Part shown: positions 62,771 to 64,000 of the stretch, in pieces | How the letters are laid out: every line of letters begins with the position of its first letter | How positions within the stretch are numbered: the stretch's first letter is position 1 | Assembly (NCBI GenBank): GCA_963815965.1 | Contig: CAWFIT010000013.1 | Coordinates: forward strand, 1 to 64,000 | DNA: 64,000 nucleotides | From: DASVFB01 sp963815965 | GTDB lineage: Bacteria; Actinomycetota; Thermoleophilia; Gaiellales; Gaiellaceae | Direction of reading: 5' to 3' | Program-made: the position numbers and the translations under genes | Notes under the pieces: model-generated | The model's database searches: none | What the model saw: only the letters and a program-made list of their open reading frames with translations | What the model was told of the DNA's origin: nothing

Positions 62771-63450
62771 GTGGGCATCACCGGCTTAGCCCGACAACCC
62801 GGTCTCCTTGGGGAGCTGAGACTAAAGCGCGAGGAGAGCCCTTCCCCGCTCGCGGTTCGCGTCTACACCATGGCCGAGCTCGACGCGATCGGTGCGGAGC
62901 TCCCGGACACGTATCGGACGATGCCGATGTTCGTCGCCGCGACCGGGCTGCGGCCCGAGGAGTGGGCGCCATTGGAGCGCCGCGACGTCGACCGTCGCGC
63001 AGGGCTACTGACCGTGCGTCGCACCGTCAGCGACGGCGAGGTTGTCGAGCTCGGAAGACGAGCGCGAGCCTCCGCCAGGTGCCGCTGTCGCGGCGCGCCG
63101 CGACAGCGCTCGACGCGTTGCCGCCGAGGCTCGACACGCCGCTCTTGTGGCCTGCGCCCGCCGGCGGGCTGTTGCGGCTCGACAACTTCCGCCGTCGCGA
63201 TTGGGGCCCGGCCGTCGAAGCCTCCGGGATCGCGAGACCTGCGCGCATCTACGACCTGCGCTCGACGTTCGCATCGAACGCATTGGCCGCCGGTGTCACC
63301 ATCTTCGAGCTCGCGAGGGTGATGGGCACCTCGGTGACGATGATCGAGAGGTCGTACGGCACGTTGATCGGCGGCGCACACGCCGGGATCGCGAGCAGGC
63401 TCGACGCGCTCGAGGCGCAGTTCGCCGAAGTCCACGCGGACGAGCGATGA
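62771..63450 (+). pseudogene. Tyrosine recombinase/integrase remnant
   Basis: C-terminal catalytic domain only; the N-terminal arm and core-binding domains are missing and the 5' end merges with the preceding gene. Visible: Arg I in FVAATGLRPEEWAPLERRDVD, the Lys strand in KTSASLRQVPLSRRA, ARIYDLRSTFASNALAAGV (box II, Tyr for the first His), LARVMGTSVTMIERSYG (Thr in place of the last His, nucleophile Tyr present). A base is missing at about 63051-63055 (GGAAGACG), shifting frame. Truncation plus substitutions suggest it is inactive. Confidence 0.8.
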
Positions 63451-63541
63451 GTACCTGCGCCGTCTGCGGAGCGTGAGGTCCCGGTCGACAGACCGCGGCC
63501 ACACGTGGAGCGAGGCTGGCTGCGGCTGCCGACGCCGGGGG

Positions 63542-64000
63542 TCAGTCCGTCATCTTGATCGGCTTCGAGCTCGCCGTGAGTTCGACGGGATCGCCGTTGA
63601 GCGTGCCGTGCACGGTGTAGTTGAAGACGTACGTGCCGTTCAGCTCGCCGACGCCGTGGTCCCAGCCCGCGAAGAGCACCGCGGCCTGCTCGCCCGGAAC
63701 GACCGCCGGGGTGCCGATGATGGTGCATGGGCTGGTGTCAGGCGGCGGAGTGCATTTCAGCGTCATGGGCCAGTGATCCGCCCAGCTCCGCGGGTACTCG
63801 TTCGGCGGCGGGTAGTACGTGTCGCTCACGTACGGCTGGCCGTCGACGAAGACGTGCTGCTCGACGCTGTTGACGATGAACGCGTTGTGAAGCGTGTCCC
63901 GGCTGTCGAACTGGCCGTCGTTCGCGTCGACGATCCGGTTCCCATTCGAGACGTAGATGAAGTTCCAAACCAAGTTGCCCGTCGCGCAGACGTTGGCGGG
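63542..64000 (-). CDS. Protein of unknown function, 5' end outside window
   Basis: About 150 residues visible, running off the right edge. VWNFIYVSNGNRIVDANDGQ, FVDGQPYVSDTYYPPP, two Cys (LKCTPPP, SPCTIIG) and beta-strand-rich end (LNGTYVFNYTVHGTLNGDPV). Composition and cysteines suggest a secreted beta protein; the signal peptide would be beyond the edge. No family recognised. Confidence 0.65.
   Translation of the reverse strand, partial: PANVCATGNLVWNFIYVSNGNRIVDANDGQFDSRDTLHNAFIVNSVEQHVFVDGQPYVSDTYYPPPNEYPRSWADHWPMTLKCTPPPDTSPCTIIGTPAVVPGEQAAVLFAGWDHGVGELNGTYVFNYTVHGTLNGDPVELTASSKPIKMTD

Overview
The window is about two-thirds G+C, uses GTG and TTG starts freely and packs genes with 1 to 11 base overlaps. 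It carries F420-type (LLM class) oxidoreductase, SARP, LytR-CpsA-Psr, GerW/YtfJ and CtaG genes. Together these suggest a soil actinobacterium, most likely class Thermoleophilia (Gaiellales or Solirubrobacterales). That placement is an inference from gene content and style, not from a marker tree. At least ten genes are broken by 1-base indels that leave both halves of a conserved protein readable, so either the assembly has uncorrected indels or parts of the window are decaying.

Layout. 1-3.7 kb: a secreted repeat protein cut by the left edge, then a secreted trypsin-like protease. 4.0-18.7 kb: an aromatic-acid catabolic island with a MetE-like methyltransferase, a benzoylformate-decarboxylase-like TPP enzyme, a four-gene NMT1-type ABC transporter with an IclR regulator, and a divergent nine-gene operon (aldehyde dehydrogenase, CatI/CatJ-type CoA transferase, pcaH, pcaG, pcaB, pcaD, pcaC, pobA). 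Together they would take a 4-hydroxybenzoylformate-like compound through 4-hydroxybenzaldehyde, 4-hydroxybenzoate and protocatechuate to 3-oxoadipyl-CoA; the final thiolase is not here. 18.8-25.0 kb: a signalling block with a binding lipoprotein, a Cache-type histidine kinase, several receiver proteins, a receiver-cyclase and a NarL-type pair, heavily frameshifted. 25.2-35.9 kb: two secreted cupins, a SARP regulator, two paralogous secreted proteins of unknown function, a 1304-residue TIG/Ig-like surface protein, an LCP protein and a GerW-like protein.

36-46.4 kb: mixed metabolic and regulatory genes (cyclic-nucleotide-binding proteins, proline iminopeptidase, membrane proteins, an ECF sigma factor with a beta-propeller partner, cupin, carboxylate-amine ligase, RidA, beta-lactamase-like, sarcosine-oxidase-like). 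Within it, 39.9-40.4 kb holds the most striking object: an AhpE-type peroxiredoxin whose peroxidatic cysteine codon is an in-frame TGA, followed at the right distance by a SECIS-like hairpin. It is a strong candidate selenoprotein. 46.8-61 kb is housekeeping: thioredoxin, IleRS with altered signature motifs, IspH, a 1304-residue multi-GAF kinase lacking its phospho-acceptor histidine plus a receiver protein, tRNA-Pro, CtaG, tRNA-Gly, an F420-type oxidoreductase, cyclophilin, an AI-2E family exporter and membrane proteins.

61.06-64 kb: a 3' half of a tRNA-Arg gene, a broken small gene, a membrane protein and a truncated, frameshifted tyrosine integrase mark one end of an integrated element that probably continues past the right edge. 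No CRISPR array, rRNA, complete prophage or plasmid origin was seen.
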